The notes under the pieces are model-generated. The model did no database searches. It was not told the DNA's origin and was given only the letters and a program-made list of their open reading frames with translations. Made by a program: the position numbers and the translations under genes. From Cenococcum geophilum 1.58 (lineage: Eukaryota; Ascomycota; Dothideomycetes; Gloniales; Gloniaceae), in assembly GCA_001692895.1 (NCBI GenBank), contig KV748224.1, forward strand, positions 62,001 to 126,000: DNA of 64,000 nt, in the 5' to 3' direction. This document shows positions 25,375-37,300 of the stretch, piece after piece. How positions within the stretch are numbered: the first letter of the stretch is position 1; each line of letters starts with the position of its first letter.

Positions 25375-25557
25375 TATAAGCTTTACAGTGTGTGGGAATT
25401 AAATAAGCAACTTAATTGCAAATCTATGGAAATCAAGTAGTATAAATATATGAAAGTAGACTAAGTTAGTGAGCGAGTTAAGGGCTAGGCAACTAAAACA
25501 AGGTGGTACGCTAGTGAGATAAATAACGTTTTAATATGGTACTGGTAGTCGGTTACA
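25375..25557 (+). repeat. LTR 2 of element E
   Basis: 183 bp, followed directly by the duplicated AAAGC and the resumed LINE. It is more AT-rich than LTR 1. Confidence 0.92.
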
Positions 25558-26134
25558 AAAGCAAATCTAAAGACTACCTACTAGCTAGGTACTAATCTCT
25601 ATAAAATAAGGCCCTAAAACTAGTTTTAGGAGGGTTTAAAGGGTTTTCTAACCAAGCTATAGAGATTAAGGCCTCTATTCCTCCTCCCAGAAATTAGATT
25701 TAAAAAGCTTTATAATAGCTATATAATAAAAATCTTAAAATTTAAGAAAAACTATATAATTAAGAAAGCCTATATAGAAGAGAATAATAAAGATAGAGAC
25801 GAATTAGTAGCTAGTTCTAGCTCTAGTTTTAGCTCTAGAAACTCTACTATAAGGTACCTATTATAGCTTAAACTATAGCTATTATCCTTAGTCTCTAGGG
25901 TTAAATAGCTAGTCTAAAACTAGAAAATAGAGAGAATCTCTTTAGAATAGCAAAAACTGTAATTTCCTCCCATTTCTACATTCTTTTCTATCTCTAGAAG
26001 TAGTAAGGAAAAAGCTATATAAGAGTATTTAAGACTAGTAAAAGATCTATAGGAGGCTCTAGAATGAGACCTAATAAATATATACTATATAGATAGCTTT
26101 AAAGATAATAAATCTAATATAGTAGCTATATATA
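25558..26134 (+). pseudogene. LINE ORF2: post-RT linker and start of RNase H
   Basis: The frame after element E gives the RT thumb/linker (a GGFKGFSNQAIEI-like stretch near 25630, EASIPPPEIRFKKL near 25670) and enters RNase H at about 26085 (YYIDSFKDNKSNI, the first catalytic strand). Gypsy F cuts inside the RNase H, leaving TATA on both sides. Confidence 0.82.
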
Positions 26135-26327
26135 TGTCACGGAACGGGGGTAGTAGCTATAGAGCGTATATATTCAAGGAGTCTATAAGATATTACGCGA
26201 TTAATTATAAGGGCCGAGGGCGTAAGGAGGTAATATACCTACGTATAGCTAATATAAGCTATACGCGAGGTGTATATAAAAGCACGGGGCTCTCCTATAG
26301 AGGCCCCTATAGTAGGGTTCTATAAAA
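26135..26327 (-). repeat. 3' LTR of gypsy F1
   Basis: 193 bp, TGTCACGGAAC at its left edge. Partner at 32268-32460; a third copy, reversed, is at 45015-45207. Confidence 0.9.
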
Positions 26328-26491
26328 CTACCCCCCCTCCTATAAAGGCGGAGCTTCGGTAACGCTATGGTTACTATATATATATAAAAGGGACACTTAA
26401 GGTATAAAAAAGAAGAAAGGGGGGTATTACTAAAGGCTTAAAATAACGTTATATAATAGGGCTTGGCATTTAAAAATCCGACTAATTAGAT

Positions 26492-26514
26492 AACTTTAAC
26501 CGCTAGTTAAAGTT
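26492..26514. repeat. Second hairpin, gypsy F copy
   Basis: AACTTTAAC...GTTAAAGTT, 9-bp arms, about 165 bp inside the 3' LTR. About 46 bp around it match the reversed gypsy A copy at 57214-57260 in the same orientation relative to the element. Confidence 0.75.
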
Positions 26515-29500
26515 CCTAGATATCTTAACAATATTCCGGTTATATAATCGCACTTTACTATAATTTAATAGTAATTTGCCCTTACGTAATAATATATAAC
26601 GGTTTAACTCTATAAGGGCTCCTATAGAGAATTAGGTATAAAATCTCTACTTAGGCCTAGTTTGTGTAGGTTCGTATAGTAAAAGTCGCTAATTAGATTC
26701 TTCGCATTTTCAAAATCTTCCTATAGTTGCTATTCTGGCTAATCTATGTTAAATTCTATATATATAGCTCTGTAGTAAAGCCGTCGTCCTCTACCTTTGC
26801 TAAAGTATTTAGAGTTAATAATTCGTTTAACGGTCCACTCCTTATAGTTCTTATCTTTGTTCTTATCTTAAATTAGTACTAATAGGGGTTTAGGCTATAT
26901 CTATCCTAGTAAAGGGTTAGGCTAATAGAGGTATAGTAGCTATGGGTAAAATATAGGCTATATCCTATAGGTGGCTAGGGTAAGTAGAAGTTCTAGCTTA
27001 TATACAGCTCCCATATTAATAACTCGTTTAATTAAATAGGGGCCAAGGTTCTTATAATTAAGTAACTTTATAGGCCTCTANNTANANATATTANNTNNAT
27101 CTAGCTATACCTANTCGCNAACACGCATNTCTAGTAGTGGCGTTCTATNACGGTNNGCGAAGTAGGCCTACTTTACTTAAGCCTAGGCCATTTCTCCCTT
27201 ATAGTAGTTAAGTAGATTTTTTATATAATCTATATACTAGTTAATAAGTAGCATCTTAAGGCGTTTTCTATATAGCAGTTTTTTATTAATAGGTTCTAGT
27301 GGCTCTATGCCAGATTAGGGGTAATAACCCTTATTCGCGAAGAATAGGGTAAGTCCTATAGTGGTTAAGATATAGTTATTTACTTTAAATTAACTTAGTA
27401 GAAGGTAATCTACCTAGTTACTTTAACTATAGGCGACTACCTATTATAGGTACGCTTTTATACTAGTATTAGCGTTTTTTAGTTACTTAGCAGTTTTATA
27501 ATAAAAGGATATAAACATCTTAACGGAGATGCTAAGGCGTTAGTGGATTCGTCTCTATATATTAAAGTTAAATTATATACCTTAGTTAAACGTAATTAAG
27601 TTAGGTAACCTATATAGTTAGTAAAATTTACGGAAAAAGGCGTTAGTAATATCGCTAACAGCTACGCCTTTAGTTAGGACGTAGTGGCGCTCTTTTATAA
27701 GTTAGTATATTATTATAAGAATGTTCTTATAGGTACGGCCGTGTTATTTATAAGGTAGTAGGTTAATAACAAAATCTATAGTAATATCTGCCTATTATTA
27801 TATAAGTACTAGTAGAAGGTATAGTAGTCCTTAATACTTTATATTAAAGGCCTTAGCGCGCTTATAACTATAGTAGGCGCCTATAAAGCGTTTAACTAAG
27901 TCTATTATTTTTAGCTAGAAGTAATATTAGCTAAGAAGCTTATAGGTTCCTTCTTTACCTAGGTGGCCGCTTAATTAGAGGTTATAGGCTATTTAGATTA
28001 GTTGCTATTATAAATTTTCTAAGTTAGGGATAAATAGGCGGCCTCTATAATAGAGCCTATTCTCTTTTACTTTTAAGGCTGCTATATTAATCTAGCCTAA
28101 GCTTTAGAGGTTAGTAGGTAGTATATAGGCGCTAGCGGTTTTTGTAGCAATAAGTTAATATAGTAATAGGTTAATAGAGGTATTATATACTGTAGTAATA
28201 AGCTTATTAATTTTAGGAGGTAACTTTAGTTCTATAGTATAAAGCTAAGGTACAGTTAGCTCTATTATAGGTAGTATACCTAAGGCTAAATTTCGTGCTT
28301 TTAGGATCGTCTATTATTGGAGCTAATTATAAGGGTTATCTTTAGACTAAGAAAGGTCTTATAAGCGGCGTGTTAGGCTATTAGGTTTAGTACCTTATAC
28401 TTTTAGTCTATATATAATTTTAAAGTTAAAACTAGAGAGGAACTCGTTCTAGTATACTTAGCGTTAGTTTAGCTACTTGATAGTTATAAAGTATTTAAAA
28501 TTGCGATAGTCCGTAAGGACTTTAGTTGGCTAATTAGGTTNTACTAAGGAGAGTTCTAGTTAGAATTCCTTAAACGCTTATATAATTGCAAGAAGTTCCT
28601 TATTATAGATCTTATAGTTATACCCTTATAGTATAAGCTTAGACAAGTAAAATACGACTAGGTAGAGGAGGCCGTTATCGCCTATCTAGAAGAGGACGCC
28701 TGCGTTAACGTAGTCTAAGGAGTTAGTTTTAAGGTAGAGTTATTATCCTAGTATAAAGTAAGCTAGAATAGGTGCTTTAGTAAAAGCGTTTTTAAGGTCT
28801 TAGAACGCCTTCTTATATTTAGGCGTCTAGGTAAATTATAGGTACGTTTTCCTTCCTTTTATAAAAAGGCCCTTTGTTTATATTATTACTATAAATAGTG
28901 CTACTATACCTAAGAAGTTGTATATAAATTTTTAATAGAAGTTAGTAAAACTAAGGAAGGCTTATACGTCCTTAATACAGTTAAGGGCTTGCTATTTAGT
29001 AATTATATATAATTTCTTAGGGTCTATACAGACACCCTTAATAGTAATAATTAGTTTAAGGTATTTTACTTCTATAACTAAGAATTTACACTTCTTTAAA
29101 TTAATATAAAGTCCTATGTCCTTAAGGCGCTCTAGGACTTTTTAAATATACTTAGTATACTTAAAAGGGTTATTGCTATAAATAAGTATATTATCTAGGT
29201 ACGCAGAGTAGAAGTTATTAAGGTAGTCCTATAAGGCGTTATTAATATAGCTTTAGAAGGTACCTAGGCCATTATATACGCTAAAGGGCATAATAGTATA
29301 TTTAAATTGGCCGAAGCGTAATACAAATGCGGTTTTCTATTCGTTACCTTCCCGTATTTAAAAATAGTTAAAGGCGGCAATAATATTAAGCTTAGTATAG
29401 ATTTTAGCTTAACTAAGCCGCTTTAAAGTCTTATATATAAGCTGTACAGAGTATTAGTTCTTAATTATAATAGCGTTAAGTTCTCTATAGTTAACGCAGA

Positions 29501-32267
29501 ATTAAATACCTCCTTTTAACTTCTTAGTAAGAAGAATAGGGGCAGCTACTAAAGATATACTAGGGCGGATAAATTCTTTATTAAGGTATTCGTTAATATA
29601 CTTTTTTATAACTAAAAGTTCGTTTTTAGATATTAGGTAGGGTCTATTATAAAGTAGCATTTTTCCTTATTTAATATTAATAGTATAGTTATCGGGTTAA
29701 TATAGGGGGAGTATATCTACGCTCTTTTATAAGCATATATTAGTACAGTTATAGTACCTCTTAGGGAGGAGCTTATAGAGTTCCTTATTAGTAAGTCCTT
29801 TTTTAAGCTTTATAAACTTCTTAAAGTCTAAAGGTAAAAGTCTATAGAGTTCTATAGGGGCGTTATCTTTTAAAAGGTTAAGTATGTCTATCCTATTACT
29901 ATAGAGGACATAGTCTTATTCTTTATTAAGCTTATATAGTTATAATTAGGAGGCTGTAGTAATAGTCTAGCCTTTCCTATATACTATACGGTAGAAGGCC
30001 GCGGCACTTATATAATAGCAGTTAGTCGTAGGTAGAGTAATAAGAGGTTTCTTAGGTTAATATTCTAGTAAGTAAATAGAGGCGGCTGGGCTATATCCTA
30101 GGCAAGTCTCTCTATAGTATTTAAAGTTAAAGGTTGCTTCTCTCTTTTCCTAGTTAATGGCGGAATTATATTATTTAAGCTAGCTTATTCTAAGGATAAT
30201 AGGGTAGTTAGTAAGTAGTATAATATAGGCCTAAAGCTCTTTCTAGTGCCCGTTTATATCTAAGTAGAGTTATACTACGTAGGTAATCTTCTATACGGTA
30301 AAACTGCTGTTAGCGAGTTATAGGGCACGGGCTTTAGTAAGGGGTAAGGTAGGTAAACTATAAGTACGTACGAATTAGGTATCTATAAATTTATTAGTAG
30401 CTCCGCAGTTAATTATAAAACGGCTTTTATATTATTTTTCGGCAGTAGTTCCTATTATAGGTAAAATTATCTATTTCTATCCGTTTATCTTTACTAAGTT
30501 ATTTATTAAGTAGGCTAATATATAGATCCCTTTATTATTAGGGCGTCCCAACCTATAACTTAGGGTAAGAACTTAGTGTTTTCCGCTTTTGTATCTAATT
30601 CTACTGCTATTACTACGTCTTTGTTTTATACAGTAGTGGCATATAGTAACGTATTTAGTATTTAGGGCATTAGGTTAAGTATTAGGCGGTAGGTACTAAA
30701 CCTAGCTATTAGGTAGTTTAGGTTATTATAATAATAGCCTTTTTAACGGCATCTATAGCAGCGTCCTAGTTTTTAGAGTAGCTCGCGCTCTCCATCTAGG
30801 AGTTTTTATAAAAAGGTTAGTATAGAGAGGCTAATATTAGCTCTAGTGGTACTTAAGGTAGTAGGCGTTAGTGGCTTAGTATATATAGGTTTAGTAGGCC
30901 CAGAGGGCTTTTATAGAGAGGCTTTTAGGTAAAAGTTAGTAGTAGTAATTTAATTTAGTTGTTGTTTAATCTTTTATAGGACTACTACCATCTTATAAAC
31001 ATTGTTATAGTTATAGCTGGCAGCTGCGTAACTAAGGCAATAAGTAACTTTTTTAAAGAGATCCTCTTAGCCTTTAGTATTGTCTTAGGTAAGGGCTCTG
31101 GTGTATTGATAGAATTTAATAGGGCTTATCTTTAGGGTACGTAGTTTAGCTTAGTTGGTGGCTAGTAGGTTATAGTCGCGGTATATTAGGTTAAGATTAT
31201 TAAAGACTTTTTAGTAAGACTACTACTTTTAGGGGCTACTAGTCTTCTATTAGGCGAAGAGTCTATTAAATAGTATACCCTTTATTCGCCTAATAATGTA
31301 GCCAATCTTAATATCTTCCGTAGGAAAAAGGTAGGCGCTCTAAGTTAGTTTCTCGCAGATTTACATCTTTTAGTAGCTATATTTCTTGCGGTTTCCCTAA
31401 AAAAACTAGGGGATTAGAATAGCGTATATTAAACCCTATGGTAGCAGTTTAGGTCTAATTATTATAGCTTTTATTATCGCTGCTTTAGTAGGGGTTTCTA
31501 TTAGATAAAGCTACTTAGCGCTAACCCTTTATTAAGCGTTAAGTAGGTAAAGTTGCCGGGGGCGTAGAGACTTAAGTGGTGTTATATATAGTAAAGAGGT
31601 GTCTAGCGTTATTACAAATATACTTATTAAGCTAAGATTATAAGTATTTAATTATAATTTCTTTTTTAGTAACTATAGCAATTAGTATAATCTTATTCTT
31701 CTTTAACTATTAGACGTCGCGTTTAGACATATAGAGGTTATCTTTGGTTTCTTAATATATATTATCGGTAAGCGCCTTACAAGCTTATAGGTCTTAGATA
31801 ATATCGCGATCTTAGGTAGTACGTATCTTAGCTTATATAAGCTTTAGGTAGTAGTTCTATAGAAGGCAATAGTATTTATTAAGGTCTTGTGCTACTATTT
31901 TTACAAACGTCTCGGCGTCTTATATTTTAATTTTAATAAGTAATAGCTCTTCCGTTTACTTGTCTGTAGTTATATAGTTAATAAAAGATAAGATATTATT
32001 AGTGTCTATCTCCTTAGGGGCTAAGGCTAGGGCTAATAAATTGAATTCTTTTAGGATTAATTGGCGTTGTAGGTTAAGTATAGGTATTAGATTATTCTTT
32101 AGGTTTAATATAGTGCTAGTAAGGAATATTGTCTTACTATTGTAGGTTCCTTAGAAGTATAAAGTAAGGTAATTTATAAACACGCTGCTTTTAGCAGCGC
32201 CTATAGTATTATAAAGACGTAGAATTAGTTGTAGGCTAAGTATTAGTGGTAAAAAGGCGTAACGTAA

Positions 32268-32460
32268 TGTTATGGAACGGGGGCAGTGGCTATAGAGCGT
32301 ATGTATTTAAGGAGTCTATAAGACGTTACGCGATCGATTATAAGGGTCAAGGGCGTAAGGAGGTAATATACCTACGCGTAGCTAATATAAGCTATACGCG
32401 AGGTATACGCGAGAGCACGGGGCTCTCCTATGGAGGCCTCTGTAGTAGGGTTCCGTAATA
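32268..32460 (-). repeat. 5' LTR of gypsy F1
   Basis: 193 bp. The open frames that span the LTRs are by-products of the repeat. Confidence 0.9.
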
Positions 32461-33565
32461 TATAAAATAGGAAAGAGAAATATAATTAAATATATAATAA
32501 ACTAGAATCTAGGACCTTATATAGAAATTATAGATATAAAGCTCTACGTAGTCTATAGGGCCCTAGAATACTTAAAATAATAAAGACTAAAAGAGAAATA
32601 GGTTTATATTTTTATAAATAACTAAGCCGCTATTAAAAGACTATAGGTTAATTCTCTTATAGGAGGGCAAGAACTAGTTTTTAAAACTATATAAAGCTAC
32701 TCCTATCTAGCTAGTAAGAGTATCTCTATTAATTTCTATTAGGTTCCTAGCTACTTAGAAATCTATAAAGATAAAATAATAGATAATTTAGTAAAGAAGG
32801 GCCTTTTTAGAAGAAAAATATAATCTTTTTATATCTCTCTAGCCTATATAGGGAGATTAGCAAGAGAAAAGGTACTAGAATAATAGAAAAATAATTAGTA
32901 ATAGAATAAAAGTAAAGGAAAGTACTCCTTTTTTCTTAAAGCCCCTAAGGGTAAATATCCTAAAAGGCTATAATTAGCTTTCTTTTAACAAAAACTAGGA
33001 AAAAGGTTCTTTAAATCCTTCTCTAAAATAATAAGGAAGGATAAAGAAGGTAAATGCTTTAGGGATTATAGTGCTTTATAAACCCCTAAGCACCTCTTAC
33101 TAGAATATAAACTATATTAGAAAGAAAGAAAAGAAATACAAAGATAACTAGGCTATTCTCTCTCCCTAAAGAAGCTTTTTCTATTTTTAAGTAGGATAAG
33201 AATAATACTAGAAAGTAGCTAATAGCGATAGGATCTTTAAAAGGAGGTAACTCCTACTAGATTTTTAATAAATAGATAGTAGTAAGTAAAAGGGTAGAAA
33301 TAAAACTATAAAAAAAAGGATTGGGACAGGCATTAGGATCTCTATTTTTACTATTTTCCTACTATTTTCTTACTATATAATAGTTGCTAGCAACCTAGTA
33401 TTTTTACTAGGAAGTAGTAAATCTCTAGTTTAGAGGTTTATAAACTACTAAGATATAGCTACTAGTATATATTAAGCTATCTAGAAAGGATTTATATATA
33501 TAGAACTATAGCGCTATAGCCTAGAGGCTATATGCGTAGTATTGTATATAGTATAATATAATAGA
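32461..33565 (+). pseudogene. LINE ORF2: RNase H end, C-terminus and start of 3' UTR
   Basis: RNase H resumes (IYTNNQAAIKRL near 32613, then WVPSYLEIYKDKIIDNLVKK near 32740, with the catalytic-region His/Asp pattern degenerate) and is followed by the Cys-containing C-terminal tail (PKHLLLEYKLY near 33087). About 33290-33565 is non-coding. RIP-type stops. Cut at 33565 by gypsy C2 (ATAGA duplication). Confidence 0.8.
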
Positions 33566-33988
33566 TATAACGGAACCTTGTAGTAGGTACTACGGTAGGC
33601 TTATTATTAGGCTAGGTATATAGGTAATACAAGTTAAAGTTAACAATGTAATAATAACTGGTGGAGTGGTTGCCTAATAGATTAACTTTAATTATATTCT
33701 AAGAATCACTATAAGGAAGGAACTATCTAGGTAGGGACTAAGGGTCCTTAAATACACAACCATACTTCTATAAAATCCTTCTTATATATAATATACGTCT
33801 TATATATAAGGTATATAGGTTTCTCTTATTCCTCTTATTTAATACATAGCATATTATATAACCTTAGTTACTATTCCTTATTATATAATTCTATTGGTTC
33901 CATTCTAGACCGTGCCTATATTAACTAACTAGCTTTTTCCAACTCTTCCCTAAGTAGTTATAATATTATACTTAAAGCGTCCGTAACA
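33566..33988 (-). repeat. 3' LTR of gypsy C2
   Basis: 423 bp, the reverse complement of the C1 LTRs. Confidence 0.94.
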
Positions 33989-34096
33989 CTATCTCCCTCC
34001 TCTTCATTTTTGTTCTTAAAGATTCTAAATATCTCTAAGTTATTTACTAGAGGTGTAATATCCGTTTAATTAATTTAGTTAATATTATTACTTATT

Positions 34097-34366
34097 ATGC
34101 CTAAAGCAATTTCTTCTTTATACGCCCAACGTCGTGCTCGCACTATTACTGTAATATTATCTCTTAGTAAGATTATACCGTCTTTATATTCTTATTATTT
34201 GAAAAAGGGGTTAGTTTATATTGCGTTGGTAAACCTATCTTCGCGACAACTATTCTTTTATTTAGAGTGCACTAAAGCAAATATTCATTCGTCCTGTGAC
34301 GTTTACTCTACCTTTAATACTAAATATGCGCGATTTATTACTCTTAATAGTTATCTGGTTCCCTAA
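34097..34366 (+). other. Antisense open frame in gypsy C2 (fossil part)
   Basis: An 89-codon frame running opposite to the element's coding strand, in the 3' region just inside the LTR. It begins MPKAISSLYAQRRARTI and later contains LECTKANIHSSCDV. The corresponding antisense region of C1 (about 16840-17010) shares AQRRARTI and LECTKAN. From memory it resembles the small Cys-containing, coiled-coil proteins encoded antisense at the end of some fungal gypsy elements. That family link is an inference. No function can be assigned. Confidence 0.5.
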
Positions 34367-37300
34367 TTAATTTATCTTAGGGTTTTATATTTAATCTGCT
34401 GCTGCGCGGCTAGATAGTAAACTGTCTTAAGCCCTTACTAAGTTAGAACGTTCTTAGGATGCGAAATAAAAGGCCCTAGATACTCGCATTACGGCGTCTA
34501 CTCGTCTGCTCTATCTTAAAAAGGTTTATAAAAAGGTTTGTTTTAAGGAGTAGAAACTTATAAAATAGGGTCTATAGGAACTTAGTAATAAAAGAACAGA
34601 TTCTCCTCTAATAGAGAAGGAAATAAATCCGAGTAGTTCGGCAACTGCTCTTCTTAGGTCCCCCTTAGGTACTTATTCTTTAGTAATCCTTCTTTATTAA
34701 TACTACCTGACCTAATCTCTTCTAATACTCCTATACCTTTCTTATAGCATTCTTTAAATTTTTTAGTAGCTCCTAGGTAGTCTTATTATAGCCTATCTAC
34801 TTAACCTTATACTATATTTTATTATTAATATCCTTATAATTAACAATCTTTAAAACTTACTACTTATCTTCTTCTTGTCCTTTATACGTGTTTGCTTTAT
34901 AAACTAGTGGCTTAATATTTCTATATACTGGCTCTAGTATTATAATATGCTATATAGGGTAGATCTTTATCTTAGCTAGTAGGTTTAACTTAAATATAAC
35001 TAGTAAAATTCTCTATTTAATTTTAAAAGGTCCTAGTTTAACGTAGTCTAACTTCTTACTTAGTTGTTAACTCTTGAAATTTTTATATAGTAGCTATACT
35101 TTATCTCCCTTCTTAAGATCTAGTCCCTTAAATCTTCTAGTATTATAGTACTTTTTTATTCTCTTTTATACCTTTTTTACTAATTCTATAAGGTCTATAT
35201 AAAAATTTATTAACGTCTTTATTCTTTCTTTAGCTATACTACTCGTTTTCTTTACTTACTATAGTAATAATAATGTTCTTAGCTTATATCTGTAATTTGC
35301 CTTAAATAGTAATATACCTATTCCTTCTTAAGGTGTTGTATTATATATAAACTATATAACTAGTAATAATAATACCTAATTATTCTGTGTATAATTAATA
35401 TAATGCCTTAGATACTGTTCTAGCGTCTAATTTAGTCTTTTTATTTAACTATTTGTCTGCGGATAATATACGGTAGAAGTTGCTGCTCTAACTCCTTATT
35501 CCGCTAAGAATACCTCCTAAAATGCTACTATAAATCTTAGATCTCTATCCAATATAATCTTACTTAGTGCTCTATGTCTTATAAACACTTCTTTAATATA
35601 GATTCTAGCAATATCCTCTACTAATATTTCTTCTGTATATGCTATAAAGTATCCCTACTTTGTAAGCTTGTCTACTATTACTAAGATTATATTATAATCT
35701 TATCCGGTAATAGGATCTCTTAATTTTAGTAACTTAATAATAAAGTTCTATAATATAACCTCCTATAGTCTCTCTGGTATTTTAATAGGTTATAGCCCTC
35801 TGTATAGCTTATACCTTATTAGTTTATTTCTCTAGTAATCTAAATATTCCTTTATAACTTTTTACGCTAAGCCCTAGATTCTATTAATAATATACTCCTT
35901 CTAAAGTCTTAACACTAAGCCCGTAGCTCTACTATGTCCTTAAGTTAATCCCTTATAGAAATCCCCTATAAATTATTTTGCTATGCTTCTTAGGATATAC
36001 TTTACTTCTTAATTTTCGTATATATCCGTCTATAGATCTTCTAGCTATACTTTTAGAATTCTTTATGCCTAAAAGCTTTTTAGTAACTTATAAACTTTCT
36101 CTAGTTCTTTATCTTTCTGCGTTACTACAATTTTTAGATAATTATACCTAATTAATCCGTCTATATCTTTTTGTAGTAAAGCCCCTAATAGCTTCTCGTT
36201 ATTCTATAGTTTAGCTTTTTAACTTAGAGCGTCTACTTGCGTATTATCTATACCCTTAGTATACTAAATCTTAAAATAGTATTCTATAAGCATCTCTACC
36301 TATCTAACTTGTCTCTAGTTAAGTTCCTTTATTATTAGAAATCCTATTAGGTTCTTATAATCCGTCTTAACTATAAATAGTTTCTCTATACCTTATAAGA
36401 ATACTCTCTATTTCTTTAGTACTATAACTATACCTAATAACTCCTTATTATAGATGTTATAGTTTAACTCTAGTAGTGTTATCTTCCGACTATAGTATAC
36501 TACTAAGTGCNATTTATNTTAATATTTCTATATAAAGNACGCCCNTAGTATANANTNTAATGTATTNGTTTTTATAACCGTTTCTAGTCCTAGTTAATAG
36601 ATTTTAAGAACTAGCTCCTGGGTAAACAACCTCTTAACTTTTTTAAATAATTTCTACTATTCCTCTCCCTATGCCTATAGTTCTTCTTTCTTCGTTAATT
36701 ACGTAAATAGTTTAATATCCTTTAACTATTATGTTATAAACCTTCTATAGTAATTACAAAACCCTAAAAATAATTTTAACTACGTAACGTTCTCTAGTTT
36801 TTGCTAATTTACTATAGCCTTAATCTTCTTTAGATCTATGCTAAGTTGGCCTAGTTTAATAATAAATTTAACAAAATTGGTCTTCCTAGTAAAGAACTCG
36901 CATTTCTTAATTACTACTAGTATCTATTCTTCTTATAGTCTCCTTAAGACCCATTTAACGTATTCTCCGTGTTCTTTCTTAGTTATTAAGTAGATAATAT
37001 TATTATTAAGATATACCATAATAAATTCATTTAAGTATCCTCCTAATATGTTGTTAATACGCTTCTAAAACGTTACTAGTGCGTTTATAAGCCTAAATTA
37101 TATAACTAATAGCTTATATAGTCCTTTCTTTAACCTAAAAGCTGCCTTTTATTTGTTACCTTCCTTAATCCTAATTTAATAGTACGCCTATCTTAGATCT
37201 ATCTTTGTAAAGATTTACGCATTACCTATTCTGTTTTAAATTTCGCTAATTAAGGGTAAAGGATACCTATCCTTCCGAGTAATACTGTTTAACTATCTAT

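Larger units (their letters stand above)
23975..25557 (+). mobile_element. Element E: miniature LTR element with non-coding interior
   Basis: A 1583-bp element with 182/183-bp LTRs (23975-24156, 25375-25557) and the target duplication AAAGC (23970-23974, 25558-25562). The 1.2-kb interior shows no retroelement protein motif. It contains three families of short tandem repeats and has nearly normal base composition, with frequent CpA/TpG, in contrast to the LINE around it. This fits a TRIM-like element. The LTR orientation (plus) follows a TATAAATA box near 24040. Confidence 0.9.
26135..32460 (-). mobile_element. Ty3/gypsy element F1, structurally complete (fossil)
   Basis: A 6326-bp element with 193-bp LTRs (26135-26327, 32268-32460). 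A 4-bp TATA flanks both sides. Coding is on the minus strand: gag (about 31000-32100), zinc knuckle (about 30690-30770), protease (about 30350-30520), reverse transcriptase (about 28900-29750), RNase H (about 28450-28800) and integrase (about 27200-28300). RT motifs include PFSVYNGLGTF-like and YLDNILIYSNN-like strands. Whole in layout, broken very many times. Ns at about 27081-27156 and 28542. A second copy of the family starts at 45015. Confidence 0.92.

Noticed and set aside
29000-29060. Host genes inside the repeat blocks
   Set aside because: Every longer stretch outside 41786-43090 that translates into recognisable protein matches LTR element or LINE domains.
26134-32458. Open frames covering the gypsy F LTRs (26134-26325, 32246-32458)
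   Set aside because: They coincide with the two 193-bp LTRs and owe their similarity to that.
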